Shown: positions 41,831-54,087, counted from the stretch's first letter. The stretch: 64,000 nt of DNA from Candidula unifasciata (GCA_905116865.2 CAJHNH020002024.1:470668-534667), one strand, 5' to 3'. Numbers and translations: made by a program. The notes: a model not told the origin generated them from the letters alone.

Positions 41831-42290
41831 ACAGGGTGCAGACACATAGACGGATAGGTGGACAGGCAGGCAGTGGCTAAGTTGTTATTAGGTGGGCGGA
41901 CGGAGAGACGGATAGGCAGGTAGACAGACAGATGATTTGCAGATAGAGAGATCGCAGTATGGGAGAGATAGACAGGTGGTATGGCAGAGACAGACAGGCA
42001 GTATGGGAGAGGCAGACAGAAAGTATGGCAGAGATAGACAGTATGGCAGAGATAGATAGGCGCAATGGAAGAGGCAGGAAGTATAGAAGAGACAGACAGA
42101 CAATATGGCAGAGATAAACATTCAGTATGACAAAGATAGACAGGTAGTATGGCAGCGATAGACAGTTTGGCAGAGATAGACAGGTAGTATGGCAGAGTTA
42201 GACAGGTAGTCTGGCAGAGACAAACATGCAGTGTGACAGAGATGGACTGGAAGTATGGCGTAGCGGAGATGAACAGGCAGAATTGCACAG
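41830..42290. repeat. degenerate GACAGGCAGTATGGCAGAGATA array
   Basis: Diverged units of about 22-26 bp. The minus frames rich in Ser/Leu/Cys (41,704-42,288) are artefacts. Confidence 0.85.
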
Positions 42291-42299
42291 ATAACTATT

Positions 42300-42840
42300 T
42301 GGTGAGGGGAGGGAAGGCATACAAACACATATAAAAAAAAGTGCGATGAATTATACTGAGCAGTAACCTGACAGACAACAATAACAACAATTTAAATACG
42401 CCCCAGGAAACGTGAACGTTTTGTTAACCATTCAACAAAAATCCAACCAACAAATTTAAACTAAGTATAAATAAAAACAGGAATGACACTTTTGTTCCTT
42501 CTCTTTGTGTATTTTTGTTCCGTTAATTTAAAATACGCACGGATAACCACTCCAGCTTTTACAGTCGAATAAACCCGGTATTATGCAAACATAAACAGGG
42601 TTTTTTTTTTTTTTTTTTTGCCCTTGTGTAATCACGAATACGTGATCATTGTGTAGCAGTTGCCTCACACAATCAGGGAGCAGTTCAGTTCAAGTTGTAG
42701 AAAAATATACTGAAGGTAGATAATAAACAGGATCTGTAGCATTCTGTGGATAGAACTCCCTCACTGCTGACCTTTGTGAGTGATGAGTAATTGTACACAG
42801 TGAAATCCTTTGGTTACCATTGAAGTTTTGAAACAAAAAT
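42300..42840. other. unassigned AT-rich sequence
   Basis: No supported feature, apart from a T-run at 42,601-42,619. Confidence 0.4.
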
Positions 42841-42849
42841 TACGGTTAT

Positions 42850-42930
42850 CCCATCAAGGAGAAGGTGGCTAAAGTGGCGGGAGCGGTTAGATGATCGCCA
42901 GTCGGTCCCGTGGTTTGGGGTTCGATCTAG
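42850..42930 (+). mobile_element. tRNA-like SINE head
   Basis: A-box-like GGCGGGAGCGGTTAGATG and B-box-like GGGGTTCGATCTAG. No clean cloverleaf. Confidence 0.4.
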
Positions 42931-43534
42931 ACCCATAAGAGCATAGCCGATGCTCCAAATGAGACAAATGTGGCAAAAACTCAATTTTAGACGTACTTCA
43001 TCCACAAGGACCAAATACACAGTACCTTGTGGGAGATATTTGTTTTTAATGTTTTAATATGTCCTGACCAGTGAGGATGCAAGACCAGCTCGCCAGTGTA
43101 AGCGGTAGCAGGTAACTATAACCCTGAAGAGGGTGCCACGTGATATTTTCCTCCCTGTCACTTCGCTGTTTAGGATTTGAATGCGCAGCCAGCATTGCAA
43201 TATTAGTAAGTGGTAGCTTTTACACGTTCAGTTTCTGCATGAGTGGCGTCAGCCTGCAATGAACTTCCTTTCGCTGTATGCGTAAACCAAATAGTGTATT
43301 TGTAATAAATAGTGAGCAGTTTTTAAAACAAATACTCGAAGTTATTTTTAAAAAATGTCGTTTGCAATGGAAAGTGTAAGCGGCGAAAACAGCCGCTACA
43401 TGCGCGCCTAGACACTGGTCCTGACTGACAAACATAGATAAACGCTTACTGGTGCTCATTAATAACTGCATCCACACCTTGTGCTTTATTTTGTGCTGAA
43501 TGAGTATTTATGACCCTTGCTCCTAGGTCTTTTA

Positions 43535-43748
43535 CACGACGTTGCAGAACCACCCCAAAAAGCCCCTGGCTGTTGTGTGGTTTTTCTAGGTAAATTAACG
43601 TCCAGTAGTTTACCATTGCTTTCTGGAGGGTCGGCTTTCTTGATACCACTGTCGAAACCAACGCAAGGCGCATGGCCCGCAGCTGGGATCGAACCCGGCA
43701 TCCCGGCATTACGAAGCGTTCGCATCGACTTAGCCACAGAGCCGACGC
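43535..43748 (-). mobile_element. tRNA-derived SINE family S2, full-length
   Basis: On the minus strand the head has A box (TGGCTAAGTCGATGCGAACG) and B box (GGGTTCGATCCC). Then comes the conserved core 'GGCTT..GACCCTCCAGAAAG', 'CAATGGTAAACTACTGGACG', 'TTACCTAGAAAAACCACACA'. It ends 'GGTGGTTCTGCAACGTCGTG'. Confidence 0.8.
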
Positions 43749-43837
43749 TCATAGGTCTACCCAGCTTAAAATAAGTAACAGGTTAATGCCGGCGTGATGT
43801 TGACCATATCAAATATCAAGTGCCGAGTGGTCTACAA

Positions 43838-43885
43838 TAGGGGGAAAACAAGAATAGACACACTGCCTACCCAACAAGCATGTCG
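43838..43885 (+). mobile_element. SINE family S1 5' fragment
   Basis: 'GGGGGAAAACAAGAATAGAC', 'ACACTGCCTACCCAACAAGC', then it stops. Confidence 0.5.
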
Positions 43886-43949
43886 TATTGTAGGCAACCA
43901 TGAGTCCCTGGCGACCATGGGGTTGAGTCGTTAGTCGTATGAACAGTGC

Positions 43950-44145
43950 CTGCTATGGTCGGCTTTGTGGCTAAGTCGATGCAAGCGCTTCGTAATGCCG
44001 GGATGCCGGGTTCGATACCAGCTGCAGGCTTGCGTTAGTTTCGACAGTGGTATAAAAAAAAAGCCGACCGCCGTCCAGAGGCAATGGCAAACTACTAGAC
44101 GTAAATTTGCCTAGAAAAACCATACAACAGCCCCTGGCTGCAACT
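43950..44145 (+). mobile_element. tRNA-derived SINE family S2
   Basis: A box TGGCTAAGTCGATGCAAGCG, B box GGGTTCGATACC, the core 'AGGCAATGGCAAACTACTAG' and the 'TTTGCCTAGAAAAACCA' end. It lies 200 bp from, and opposite to, the copy at 43,535-43,748. Confidence 0.8.
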
Positions 44146-44282
44146 AACCTATATATGTCTGCTATGACTGCCCAATGCAGGAGTGGCAGAATTGCACGTA
44201 GTCCTCATAGAAACGTTCTGAGTCTGGTTTTCTCTCTTAACTACCATTTAATAAAATACAGTTTCGTCCTTTTTAGGATGAC

Positions 44283-44485
44283 ATTTTTTTGTTATTTGAA
44301 GCCCCACCCTGGCTTTTGCCAGGGGCCGCAATATAGGCAGGCCATAAATATGGCCAATTGTCTGAACGCGGTTTCTGGGACCTCTCCACGGCGATCCTCA
44401 TCCACATGGTGGCACTTTGTGTCATCGGGTGTTTATCGCTTGTGTGATGTCCTAGTGGGGTAGAAAGTCAGTCAGTAAGTCGGTT
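44283..44485 (+). repeat. interspersed repeat H with CAGT tail
   Basis: 'TATTTGAAGCCCCACCCTGG', 'CACATGGTGGCACTTTGTGT', then CAGTCAGTAAGTCGG. The terminal simple repeat differs from the CTAC of the copy at 15,597-15,825. Confidence 0.65.
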
Positions 44486-44514
44486 TTCTCTTAGACATCT
44501 CCTCTCTATAGTTT

Positions 44515-46319
44515 GCTGCGTTTGGCCTCTTTCAAACAACGGCAGTCCGTCTTTCGCTGTCTGCCTCAAAAGTAGTCGGTTCTGCAGCTGATCTCTTCCA
44601 AGTGTATGTGCCAATGTTAAAATCTTTCAGGTGGCATTTACATGTGTCCTTGTAGCGTTGCTCTGGTCTTATCCTTGTTAACAGTTCGCCATACCGGGGA
44701 TCAGTCTTGCCACTTTTCTTTGACAAAAAACATCCAAAATGGAGTTAAATGGAAAAAATATCTAAAAACACCTAAATTTGTGTGGAAAAAATCTAGAAAA
44801 ATCATCCATAAGGAAAAAGTTACAAATTACATAGCAATTGATATGACTTACCCTAAAGAATCATGTCCTCATCTTTACTGAAGTCTTACTTACAAGATCC
44901 ACAGGATAAACTTAGCTTGGATGATGAAGTTAAAGCTTCAGATCCAAAATGACTCTGGTATGCTTTAGCTGTTCCAATTTCTTTTAATACTCAATCAGGG
45001 AGCTGATAAGCGGAACAGCCTTTTCCTTCTCTTATTAGGCCGAATTTTATTGTCAAGATAGCATTTAAGAGGTCAAATTAGGTTAGATTTTATAAATTCA
45101 CTCTAAATGAAAACATCTAGAAAAAAGATCTACCATATAAACGTCAAAAACACCATCTAAATGCAAGGGAAAACATCTAAATCTGGATGTAAAACATCCA
45201 AAGTGGCAACACTTTGCCGGGGATCTTTGGAATGCGACCGTCCTCCATGCAAAAGACATGTCCCAACCAACGCAGGCGTCTTTGCTTTAGTAGAAAGTAC
45301 ATTGTTGGCATTCCTACTCTTCTAAGTACACACTGACTTGGGACAAAGTCTCGCCGTGATACAACGTACGTGGTACGATATTCAATCTTTATTTTTTTTT
45401 TTTTCTTGAGCGTGTTTCCCTGCTGCAAAGAAGCGTGCTTATGTCGCAAGCTTCACAAACTTTAATTGTGATCCTATCCATAATGTTTTTGTTTGACCAC
45501 ACTCTTGTTGTAAGCGTGGAAAGTATTGCAGAAGCCTTTCCTATTCGTCGTTTGGTTCCGCATCTAAGGAAAGATTGTCTTGGACCTCATAGCTTAGATA
45601 TACAAACTCATGTACAGCCAATAGCCCATAGTCATAAAAGTTAATATTTGGTGGGCTTACCGCTTTCATCCCCCTCACTTGCGTTTTGTTGAGGCTGATA
45701 GTCAGTCAGTCCAAATTGTTTGAATGCATTTTGCAAAGCGATTCATGAGAATCTGCAGAGAATTTTTAGTATGTGCAGTTATGGCTGCATCATTCGCAAA
45801 ATGAAAGTTTATGAGGCATCGTATTCCTTGCAAGAAGCCTGGACAGACTGAAAAGGCGGCCATCTGACCTCGTACGGATTCATTATATTCCTTTAGTTGT
45901 TGTCCCAAAAGCAAGCCGACGCAATGCAGTGAAGATGACGTCAAACAAGTGGGCGCTAGAACGCATCCCTGATTTACACCATTATGAATCTGAATGAATG
46001 ACGGTGGCAAATCTGTATATATAACAGTTCCTTTTAAATTCTTATGAAAAGATTCGATGAGGCACGGTAGTTTACGTGGGCAACCGTATTTAGCAAGGAT
46101 CTTGAACAAGCCAGCTCTGCTAATATAACCAAAAGCTTTGTGAAATCTATGAAAGCAATGAACAGTGACTTATGTTGCTCCCTGCACTTTTCTTATAGCT
46201 GCCTGATAGAGAAGATCATGTCTGCGTTTGATCTCTGGGCTCTAAACCCACACCATCATTTCCGATATACATTGTCTGTTGGAATTTGCAGTCTCTAGAG
46301 GATCACGCGTGCAAAGGCT
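44515..46319 (-). mobile_element. LINE relic with reverse transcriptase, split by a MITE
   Basis: On the minus strand, from the 5' side: 'SLFIAFIDFTKAF' (motif A, 46,140-46,170), 'FKILAKYGCPRKL', 'NGVNQGCVLAP' (motif B), 'HFANDAAITAH' (motif C, FADD degraded to FAND). Then 'LRWLGHVFCMEDGRIPK' (about 45,235-45,300), and after a 515-bp interruption the C-terminal 'DPRYGELLTRIRPEQRYKDT' (44,532-44,726). Frames are broken. Its upstream side is cut by the poly(A) of the HMG-box retrocopy at 46,320. Confidence 0.75.
44702..45216. mobile_element. hAT-type MITE inside the LINE
   Basis: About 515 bp flanked by CCGGGGAT (44,694-44,701 and 45,217-45,224), an 8-bp target duplication. The termini CAGTCTTGCCACTTT and, inverted, CAAAGTGTTGCCACTTT share TTGCCACTTT, close to the CAGTGTTGCC ends known in hAT elements. 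AACATCTAAAT-like motifs repeat near both ends. There is no intact transposase. A short open frame across the left end is chance. Confidence 0.75.
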
Positions 46320-48735
46320 TTTTTTTTTTTTTTAACATTAAACGCTTTTTATTGGACATTCATATTTTTTAATGTACGAATTAAAAGTCAGAATTAGTCA
46401 TGAATAAAATGAGACGAGCTTCATCGAAAAAGTTTTGTTCATTTTGTATACTACAGCAATATGATGATTGTGAAAACCAGTGAACCAAAATGTGTGAGAC
46501 GATTTCTAATGAAAAAAATTGTATGCCGATGAGGCAATTAACAAAAATCAAACAGAAAAGTGGGTATGTATATAGATAAAGACGTCTAGAAAGGTGAAAA
46601 CATCAATTTAACGTATACCAGACTGAAAATAACTCCCTGGGGTGCATAAATCTTTTTAAAAAAAATTTTCATCATGTGTCCATTACAGCCACATAAACCA
46701 CATGTCACACAGACCTTCCCAGTAAACAAACAAATAATGTGACTAGGTTATAGTAGTTGAATGAGCAGGGATACACATGTTCCACTTCCAGTCATGCACA
46801 ATGCGAGGACTCATTTTTTTTTCTTGGTCCCCCCAGTCGATGAAAAACCAACATTTTTCAAGCCTTACAAAGGAAGATATAGCTGTCATGATTTGGATAT
46901 CCAGCTAATCGTGAAAAACGACCAACTGATTTTTCAAGCAAGAGGAAGATACACTTTTTCCCCAGCACGATTCCAAGTCAGCTGTCATGAAAACACTAAT
47001 CGATGAAAACGACTTACAACTGTCATTTTTTCAAGCTGTCATGGCTAATCGATGAAAACGACCAACTCATTTTTCAAGCCTTACAAGAGGAAGATATAGC
47101 TGTCATGATTTGGATCCCTTACTGGGGCTAACCCAAGAAATGTGCATGTTGGTGACACTTACTAGTGAATCATCACCTAAACGTGTATTCACTCACTGTA
47201 CGTTTGGCAGGAGCATAATCATAAAATCTGGCTCTAACTGGCAACCTCCCTGTATTTATTGCTTTTTAAACCATTAAAAATGGCCAGACAATTTTTTTCA
47301 GTGGTTATTTTATCACACAAGCATTCACTGCAGAATATTCTGAGACTGGCAGAGTAAATTGTTTTTAAAAATAGACGAATAAAGGGAATAACAAATGTTC
47401 GCTAAATTGCCTTCGTTAATTCCCAAGCAAATCAATATAAAAATCTTTCTGTTTGGATCTATAAATTTGTACAAAGCTAGTCATTACAATAACCTGTTTG
47501 AAGAGGAGTAGGGGAAAAAAACAGGACACCTAAATACAAGCACAAATACAGCTGGAGGATATAAACAAAAGAGTGAATGGGACCACTTGCTTTGTGCACA
47601 TCCCTGTCACAGGTTGATTATTGCAAATCTTTTTGGCCATTAGTAATTTTGACCATCTGTATGCTTATGTAAGACTTTTGCAGACATAAATGCCACACTC
47701 AGACGTTGATAATTATAGCGTAGACCAGAGAAGTCTTTTACAAAAACACATTTTGAAGAAAATATGAAAACCAGATAAGTAATGTCCACTGGTGATAGGA
47801 CACTGGGTGTCAGCCCAGTTGACTTAACACTGGCATCTAAAATTTGTGACATGAAAAAACAGTGTGAATTTGTTGTCCCGGTACTGAACAGACTCATCTA
47901 TCAGAAGAAAATATTGGCACATCATCACTGCACAATATGCTCTGACATCACTGAAATAGGGTTTATGTTTATGGCACACTAAAAGTGCTGTCGGGAACCC
48001 AATGAAGTTGGGGGGAGAGGGCTTTAAAAGAAATTGATCGCAAAAACGGCAGAAATTAATATGTGGTGTGAACACAATTATTGTGTTACATATACGGCTA
48101 CAGTGGTGATAACCAAAGTTAGAAGACTCAATGTGCTCATTAAATTACACAACTGAGTCAGATCTAAAGCCTTACATTGGGTGATACTGTCTCACATGCT
48201 GAAAATAGCAAACTAGGAATTTACATTGTCTTCGTAGCATTCACGAGAACAGCAAGTGCATGGCATATTAAACAATATATATACACACATACACTCAAAT
48301 GTATGTTTTTTTTTTCACACACAACACTTGTATCTTGAGGCTAAAGATTTACTCATCGTCGTCATCCTGTTTTAATCCTCGTCTTCTTCATCATCCTCCT
48401 CGTCTTCATCTTCTTCCATTCTAGCAACAACTGTTTTGGGAGCAGGCCCACTGCTAGCAGCACCTCCCCCGGTTCTTCTGTATTCAACCATGTTGGCCTC
48501 ATATTTTTTAGACTTCTCCAGAGCTTGTTTCTCACATGGTTTCTTATCTTCATTGGTCATGGATCTTCACTCTTCACCAGCCATTTTGAGCAGCTCCTTG
48601 TGCTCAATTCCTTTGTTTGCCATCCTAATTCGGAAGCTGGCCAGGAAAAGAAAAAAAAGCAGTTGGTGAACTCTTGGGTTTGTTGGGATCTACAGACTTT
48701 CCTTTGTAAGCTGCCATCTCAACTTCATAGCACCC
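46320..48735 (-). pseudogene. HMG-box (HMGB-like) processed pseudogene with long 3' UTR
   Basis: The coding part (48,359-48,735) reads 'YEVEMAAYKGK' and 'DPNKPKSSPTAFF', the end of HMG box A and the linker into box B. A frameshift near 48,650 follows, then 'RIRMANKGIEHKELLKMAGEE', a TGA at 48,579-48,581 (where tryptophan is expected), 'EDKKPCEKQALEKSKKYEAN' and 'MVEYRRTGGG'. It ends in an acidic tail rich in E and D. HMGB proteins are chromatin architectural factors. There are no introns. The 2-kb segment down to 46,320 ends in AATAAA (46,348-46,353 on the complement) and a 15-A run, so I read it as the parent mRNA's 3' UTR and poly(A). The copy is 5'-truncated. The parent gene is not in the window. 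Confidence 0.75.
46838..47120. repeat. imperfect tandem duplication in the pseudogene 3' UTR
   Basis: Blocks such as 'CGACCAACTCATTTTTCAAG' and 'AGGAAGATATAGCTGTCATG' recur about four times with rearranged order. Confidence 0.65.
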
Positions 48736-48894
48736 AGCAAGGCAAACGGACGGTGGCGAGACAGCACCTTGCTGACTGGGAGCTGACCAGCTGGGTTGGG
48801 CGGTAGCTGTCCAATGCAATAACGATGACCCAATGCCGTCTTTAAAATTAAAGACAGCCTAGGGTAATCTATCCCACCGCTGGAAGCAACCCTA

Positions 48895-49137
48895 CTCTAG
48901 GCATGTCTAAGCATGTCGTAAGAATCAACTAACTTGGGCTTCCTTTGAGATCTGAGTGCACACACCTGAGAGGCCAGAAATCAACAGTCTCTACATACAA
49001 AAAAGTCAAACTGGTAAAATCGATGTTTACGCAACACGCAGGTTCTGGTACAATACCAAAGTCCAGAGGTGGACAAACAACTAGAACTTCCCGCCAGAGT
49101 TTACAGCCGGTGAAGACGAAGAAAAAGAAGAAGACAA
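48895..49137 (+). mobile_element. SINE family S1 with GAA tail
   Basis: S1 copy lacking the first ~40 bp. It ends 'CCGCCAGAGTTTACAGCCGG', then a GAAGAAAAAGAAGAAG tail. Confidence 0.75.
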
Positions 49138-49189
49138 ATTAGTTTGTGCGTTTCAACAGACCATTAAATTTGTGATTCTGTGAAGCCAT

Positions 49190-49850
49190 GCTTAATGTCT
49201 ATGTTTTACTTTACTAACATTAGTGTATTTCACTTCAGATTGTTTTAATTCAGCTTACTTGACTTTGGGTTACTTCACTTCAGTTCATGTTATTTCACTT
49301 CCCTTCTGTTTACCGTATTTCACTTCGCGTAACTTCAGGTTACTACACTTTATTTATGTTTTTACAAACCTGTGCACGCACGAGTAAATGGTAATAAAAG
49401 AGCTGACCAGTGCAAACGAGAAAAAGCATAGAGAGAGCTGATATCATCAACTCTGTACGGGCTAGGTTGGGGATAACGGCGAATCTCTGACGTTAACACG
49501 ACTGCGTGACCGTGGAGTTAAGCTTGGTGAAGCACCTCTGTGCCGTCTTCGAGGTAAAGACAGGAGATACTATAACCAATTCCTCATGGGTATCAACAGT
49601 TGAGGTACCTTGGAGTAGCTGTTGCATCGGAGGACTGAGCACGAATGGGGATGCCCAGTGGGCCAAGACGTCAATTGTAATAACAGAACCTCAGTTCACT
49701 TCACGTCACTTCTTCGGGTTACTTTACTTTAACTCGCTTCACTTCACTTCAGGTATGTCACTGCGCTTTAGAATACTTCATCTGACTTCAGTTTACTTTG
49801 CCCTATGTCACCATGCTTCACTTATTTTAATTTTACTTCAATTCATTTAT
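49190..49850. repeat. low-complexity TTCACTTCA-rich region
   Basis: Dispersed CACTTCA/TTACTTCA motifs at 49,190-49,370 and 49,690-49,850. Between them, 49,375-49,690, nothing is recognised. Confidence 0.6.
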
Positions 49851-50187
49851 ACAAAATTCTGAAGGAAACAGTGCGTGTGAAACAGTGAACCCCCGGTCTT
49901 TTGACCGACATTAGAAACCCCTATCCGTGACATAACGTGCAGAATGACATCCGAAATACCCCCTTTCCTTACTGCAAGCTACAACTGCTGCACGGTGCGA
50001 TTAGGATCAAATTTCACGACGCAAACTTCACATCTTGCCTTACACGTTCAAAAGTCTGGTATATCCACAACAGCGCTGTATGCCTTATAAAGTCGCGGAT
50101 ATCCACGATTAGAGGCTCACTGAGGTCATTTAGTGTGGCTAAGAGGCTTAGAAGTTATTGACAGGAATTCTGCCACGAAGAAAATGT

Positions 50188-50260
50188 GAGGGGGGGGGGG
50201 TGTGCTTCAACTCAACCACCCCACCCCTACTCCCATCTTACATGGGGGGGGGGGGGTTTA
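50188..50260. repeat. G-runs
   Basis: Two G-runs of about 10 and 12 (50,190-50,200 and 50,243-50,256) at the 3' border of the LINE at 50,270-52,290. Confidence 0.85.
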
Positions 50261-50269
50261 ACATATCCA

Positions 50270-52290
50270 CTGTTCTTCTTCTTCTGCCTTTCTATCCCCC
50301 AATGGAGCATAGGCCCTCAACCAACTCACGCCAGGTCGTTCTATCCTTCGCCATTGCATGGAGCTCTCCCCATGTCCTCCCAATCTTTCTAACCTCGTTC
50401 TCCAGCTCTCTTCTCCATGTGTTCTTTGGCCTTCCTTTATTCCTATGCCCCTGTGGGTTCCAATGCAAAGACATTCTAGTTATGCTGTTCTCCTGTTTTC
50501 TCAGTGTGTGCCCTATCCAACGTCAGCGTCCCTTCCTCACTTCCTGATCCACTGGAGCCTGTTTAGTTCTCTCCCAAAGTTCTACATTAGTTATTCTATC
50601 ATACCATTTTATTCCCTCTATTCTGCGCAGGCACCAGTTAATGAATGTCTGTAATTAATTAGTAATTGCCTTCGTTGTTCTCCATGTTTCCGCCCCATAC
50701 AATAGTACTGATTTGACATTAGAATTTAAAAAATTTTAGAATAGTATTTCTTTTAATTTCTTTTGACCTCCACAAATTCCCTAGTGCTATGAAAGCCCCT
50801 CTTGCCTTTTGTATTCTTATTTTAATATCTCTATCAGTTCCTCCATCTTTATCTACTTCACTGCCTAAATAGGTGTACGACTCCACGTCTTGGAGTGGGG
50901 TGCCATTAAGAGAAACCACATTACTATTTGCCTGATTTATTCTCATTATCTTTGTCTTTCCTTTATGGATTTTCAGACCAAGCTGCTGTGATCTCGCATT
51001 AAGTATATTTAATTTATCTTGCATCTGATTCCGTGAATGGGACAGAAGAGCAATATCATCAGCGAAGTCCAGATCATCAAGCTGTTTTGTAGGGGTCCAC
51101 TGAATTCCATTCTTGGTGTTAGCAGTTACTGTTTTCATAGTCCAGTCTATAGCCAGTAAAAATAAGAGAGGCGACAAAAGACATCCCTGTCGCACATCTG
51201 TTTTTATTTCAAATGCATCTGTTAGCTTTCCCTCATGAAGAACTCGACATTTCATGTCTTTATATGTTGCCTTTACTAAGTTGATAATTTTCTGTGGGAT
51301 TCCATAGTGCCCCATCAATGTCCAGAGAGATTCCCTCCCTATCAATGCTGTCAAATGCTTTTTCATAGTCTATAAATCCAATGTAAAGTGGTGAGTTCAG
51401 TTGAATGCTTTGCTCTATTATAATACGTAATGTGGCTATCTGATCAGTACAGGATCTGTTTGACCGAAAACCTGCCTGCTCATCTCTTAGCATTTTATCA
51501 ATAGCATCTTTTAATCTTTCCAAAATAATTCTACTTAATATTTTTCCAGGAACTGACAGCAACATAATTCCTCTATAGTTTTCACACTCCTGTAGATCAC
51601 CTTTTTTGGGCAGTTTCACAAGATATCCTTCTCTCCAGTCTGCTGGTATTTCTTCGGTCTCCCAGACTTTCCTGAATAATCTATGTAGCAATTCTGTTGA
51701 TGTGTTTATGTTGGTTCTGATGGCTTCAGCTGGGATACCATCTGGGCCTGTCGCCTTTCCTTCCTTGAGAAGATTTATAGCTTTTCTAATTTTCTCTTTG
51801 GATGGTATCTCACAGTTGATATCCAGTTCCATTTCTAAAGGCTGGATATCTGGGGGAACCTCTGGGCCTGGTCTATTTAGAAGCATTTCAAAATATTCAA
51901 CCCATCTGTCCATTTGATCTTTAGTGTTAGTAAGTACCTTTCCTTCACTATTTTTGATTGATCCAGTTGTCTGACTATATTTACCTACTAATTTTCTTGT
52001 GTTACTGTAAAGTTCTATGAGGTTTCCTTTTGCTGCTGCTGTCTCTGCTTCTTGTGCTAGATTATTTAGATATTTCACTTTATCTGCCCTTATATGCCTC
52101 CTAGCTTCCTTGTTGGCTTCTGTGTATTTCTCCTGAGCTCTAGCTTTAGCAGCTCTTTTTTTGCTATTGTTTAATTCTGCCTTTTTACTTTTCCTATCTT
52201 CAATCAGTTTAATGGCTTCTGGTGTTATCCATGCTTTATGTTTACTTTCTTTCTTGATGTCCACTTTTACTTTGTAAAAATAAAAAGAAA
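50270..52290 (-). mobile_element. LINE family C, reverse transcriptase to 3' end with GAA tail
   Basis: The longest LINE relic here. The minus-strand order is: a Lys/Ala-rich linker ('SKKAELNNSKKRAAKA'), 'GKATGPDGIPAEAI' (RT motif 0), 'PKKGD....YRGIMLLSV', 'DEQAGFRSNRSCTDQI', 'FIDYEKAFDS' (motif A). A frameshift follows near 51,325, then 'DVRQGCLLSPLLF' (motif B), 'LDFADDIALLSHS' (motif C with both catalytic aspartates) and 'KTKIM'. After a second frame break near 50,725, 'VLLYGAETWRTTK' and 'RNKGRPKNTWRRELE' lead to a stop near 50,290. The 3' end is GATAGAAAGGCAGAAGAAGAAG. The endonuclease domain is missing. The break count is low, so it is one of the younger relics. Confidence 0.88.
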
Positions 52291-52329
52291 ACTCCACAGC
52301 GGAGCATACACAACAGGAGTCTACCGGTC

Positions 52330-53510
52330 ATCAGTAGAAGATCCTCTGTCGGCGATTGTTTCGGCCCGTTACCATCCTAAACAATCTCGGAAGATGGGCC
52401 AACCTGGATCATGACACCAGGCTCCAGTATCTCGTGATATTATAGTGAGTTTCAAAACTTATGCCGTCACACTTTAACAAATATCTCGAAATGTCCCGTA
52501 GGGATTAAGGCGAATTTTTGTGTGAGGTCTTAGATTTCCCATGTCCTTTTAATCCTATAATTTACAACAGCGCAGATGCTGCTGTTTTCTTAAAGCGGTG
52601 AATTTGTGTGATCTTTGTTTGACTAATAATTTATGTACCCCCTGAAAAAAATAGAACACACAGGGGTTGACACACGTGAGGAAATTGTTATAAAATCAGT
52701 TCACATGTACAACGATACATGTGGTGTGGTGATTATTTTGATAGCCTCTTCCCCACTGAATGAAAAATCCGCAACTCACAGGAGACTTATACTGGAGATG
52801 ACCACCTGAGAGAGAAACGCCTGTGACACGCGTGAAATCTGTTATTTAGAAAAGTTTCCCTACTGAATATACTCAAGTTACTATAAGCATGCTAACTGAT
52901 TTAAATCGGTATCTGTTATTTCATATACTACAAACAAGGCAAAAGGAAAACTATGTGTGTGTTTACATTTTTTAATTTTTACAAGGACATGATTATTAAT
53001 AGTAAGTAAGTAAAGGACCATTTTCCACGCCTATAATTATTTTTTTCCGGGTTTATCTTTTAAAATACCTGCTGGTACACTGCTTTTTTTTAAATATATA
53101 TTTTTAATATGTGTTTGCCATGTTGCCCAATATTACTTAATTGTTACAATTATTATATAATTATTGTGTTATTTTTGTTGTGCTAAAAAGAGTATAAATA
53201 AAATGGTATACTTTAAATAATTTGAAATGTCCAAGCAACTGCTTTTAAACGAACACCTCTAGTCACAAATAATTTCCTAATAAATTTTGACTCAACCTGC
53301 TAACAATGCCTTGGCGCACGAACGTGTGGCTTTTGCGTCATGTCTTCGGCTCACGAACAGACCACGGCCAGCTCCAGATTTATAAGCCCGTACAGCTCAA
53401 ACGGTAATTCCCGTTCTTGTGCAAGAATTGAGTCCCTCTGCGTCCCCAGTATTTATCGAGGAGATGTATACACAAATTAAACTACAGTTTCATTAATTTT
53501 CGACATATTT
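52330..53510. other. unassigned sequence
   Basis: Mostly AT-rich. 52,995-53,035 matches the terminal piece of SINE S3. No exon is supported. Confidence 0.4.
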
Positions 53511-53519
53511 TTTTTTAAA

Positions 53520-54085
53520 CTATACGTCAGTTTTAAGGTAAATAAGTGTGCCAATTAAATATAACAATAAAGGCTCTAACAGACAAACAAAAATGCTTTT
53601 GCTACAGTCAACTTGAACATAAACATCAGAGATGTAAACTAAAAGTTGTTCCAGCAAAAGTAAAGAAATATCAGTGCTAACTCTTTGATTCTGAGAGGGT
53701 ATTGTTGCATCAGAGGAGCAGGGGGGGGGGAAGGGGGGGGGGAGGTCTGACATTTGTACTTTATCAGATTTAGCGCATAAAAATATAGCTATGAAACATA
53801 CACATGTTATACATAACATAAATATAGAGGATTGATGGTTATTATTATTAGTAGTAGACTACTACAACATATAACTATACTGTTATTTAATAATTAGTAA
53901 ACAAGCACAATCAGTATGAAATTGATATGTGCAATAATTCTTTTCACCCAAAGTAGTTTTCTTAACAGTACTTCTAGCACTACCAAATATGTATCCTCAA
54001 GGTACAAACAGCACACACAAATTTGTCCAGTTTCATCTTGTTGGATAAAATCAATTCCTTATAAATGCGAATTTTGTTGTAACAA
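53520..54085. other. unassigned sequence with G-runs
   Basis: G-runs at 53,719-53,741. No conserved frame. Confidence 0.4.
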
Positions 54086-54087
54086 AT

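Noticed and set aside
47640..48075. Small protein genes on either strand
   Set aside because: The region is better explained as the 3' UTR of the HMG-box retrocopy; no motif supports the frames.
49506..49862. 118-codon frame
   Set aside because: It overlaps TTCA-rich low complexity with no motif or splice context.
52320..52450. 5' continuation of the LINE at 50,270-52,290
   Set aside because: No endonuclease motif or continued frame could be read.
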